Positions 63,358-64,000 of a stretch of DNA of 64,000 nt are shown one piece after another. Position 1 is the stretch's first letter, and the number at the start of each line of letters is the position of its first letter. The position numbers and the translations under genes are program-made. The notes beneath the pieces were generated by a model. It did no database searches, was not told the origin of the DNA, and saw only the letters and a program-made list of their open reading frames with translations. This DNA comes from Shewanella ulleungensis (lineage in GTDB: Bacteria; Pseudomonadota; Gammaproteobacteria; Enterobacterales; Shewanellaceae), in the NCBI RefSeq assembly GCF_014648315.1, contig NZ_BMQW01000014.1:1-64000 (forward strand), in the 5' to 3' direction.

Positions 63358-64000
63358 TTAGAAACCCAGACTTGATAGCAGATCATCAACTTCATCCTGA
63401 CCCGTGACCACGTCTTCACGTAACTCAGCGTTCATGATTGGGCCTTCTGCCTCTATCTTATTATCTTTGACTGCAGGTAATGACTCAGTAGTATGTTCAC
63501 CGAAGACGGTCAACATTGACACTAAATTACTCTCTACTTCGCGCACTAGTTCAATCACTCGGCGGATCATCTGACCGGTTAAATCTTGGAAGTCCTGCGC
63601 CATCAATATTTGATTGAGCAATTCACGAAGACGGTTAGAGTCATGCTCGCTATTAGACATAAACTGCTGAACATCATGGCAAAGTGATTTAAACTCACCT
63701 AACTCGATGTCACGACGCATCAGTTTATCCCACATAGGCGTTACAGATTGAATGTTGCTTATAATGGTATCGGCCAAAGGCAAACATTCTTCAACCGCAT
63801 CCATGGTTTTATTAGCAGCCTGCTCTGTCATGTCAATAACGTAGTTCAATCGTTCCTTAGCATCCGGTATTTCGGTGTTAGCTAATTCAGATAATCGGTT
63901 ATCGACTTGAAAATCTTTTAGTGCGCTATGCAATTGGCGAGTGAGCTTACCGACTTCTTCAAACAGCTCACGCTGCAGAGGAGTCGCTAGATCTCTAATT
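63358..64000 (-). CDS. cheZ: CheZ, CheY-P phosphatase (5' end beyond the window)
   Basis: The frame stays open to the window edge (IRDLATPLQRELFEEVGKLTRQLHSALKDF precedes the first TTG at 63933), so the start lies outside. Helices of the CheZ four-helix bundle include the catalytic block ILMAQDFQDLTGQMIRRVI, with Gln in DFQDLTGQ. The C-terminus QDEVDDLLSSLGF is the CheY-binding tail. It lies directly upstream of cheA. Confidence 0.93.
   Translation of the reverse strand, partial: IRDLATPLQRELFEEVGKLTRQLHSALKDFQVDNRLSELANTEIPDAKERLNYVIDMTEQAANKTMDAVEECLPLADTIISNIQSVTPMWDKLMRRDIELGEFKSLCHDVQQFMSNSEHDSNRLRELLNQILMAQDFQDLTGQMIRRVIELVREVESNLVSMLTVFGEHTTESLPAVKDNKIEAEGPIMNAELREDVVTGQDEVDDLLSSLGF

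Noticed and set aside
1..64000. CRISPR arrays, tRNA or rRNA genes, prophage
   Set aside because: None was seen on reading; no regularly spaced repeats, cloverleaf-like genes or phage structural genes are evident.

Overview
The window looks like chromosomal DNA of a marine gammaproteobacterium, most probably a Shewanella. It carries a complete polyunsaturated fatty acid locus (pfaR-pfaA-pfaB-pfaC-pfaD) with five tandem acyl carrier domains in PfaA. It also carries a polar-type chemotaxis cluster with parC and parP, a RimB/RimK operon, and a short integron cassette array. The species assignment rests on gene content and remembered family knowledge; no search was run.

Layout. 1-1320: two small minus-strand gene cassettes with attC sites and no integrase in view. 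Both complete cassette junctions are occupied by the same small inverted-repeat element. 1365-2066: non-coding DNA with a diverged direct repeat. 2067-7469 (minus): three exported proteins, namely a Tat-exported DUF1501-like protein, a LamG lipoprotein with two CXXCH motifs, and a DUF1588-like CXXCH protein. 7856-23662 (plus): a long run of exported genes. It starts with a TolB/HzsA-like lipoprotein with two CXXCH motifs. It continues with an SH3b/beta-barrel protein, a second barrel, a TlpA-like thioredoxin, a DUF4266 lipoprotein, a DUF3570 protein, an exported coiled-coil protein, three TPR-type proteins (two of them lipoproteins) and a small periplasmic protein. It ends with ExbB, two ExbD paralogues and a TonB/AgmX-like protein. 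This looks like an envelope-spanning, proton-motive-force-driven machine of unknown substrate and is the best candidate for an undescribed system.

23749-27238 (minus): a metal-binding-looking YHYH lipoprotein pair, a membrane diguanylate cyclase and a SAM methyltransferase. 27681-46144 (plus): the pfa locus, translationally coupled and ending with a small four-cysteine protein and a strong terminator. PfaR resembles an IS481-type transposase that has lost catalytic residues and become a regulator. 46223-56468: an FAH-family hydrolase, a transmembrane chemoreceptor, an Aer-type PAS receptor, a rimB-rimK-aspartoacylase-like operon, a DUF2461 protein and an RNA m5C methyltransferase.

56549-64000 (minus): the tail of a chemotaxis operon in the order cheZ (cut by the window edge), cheA, cheB, a single-TM protein, parC, parP, cheW and DUF2802. 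CheA has no recognisable P2 domain. Three copies of a short acidic/leucine motif sit in its place and resemble the CheY-binding tail of CheZ.
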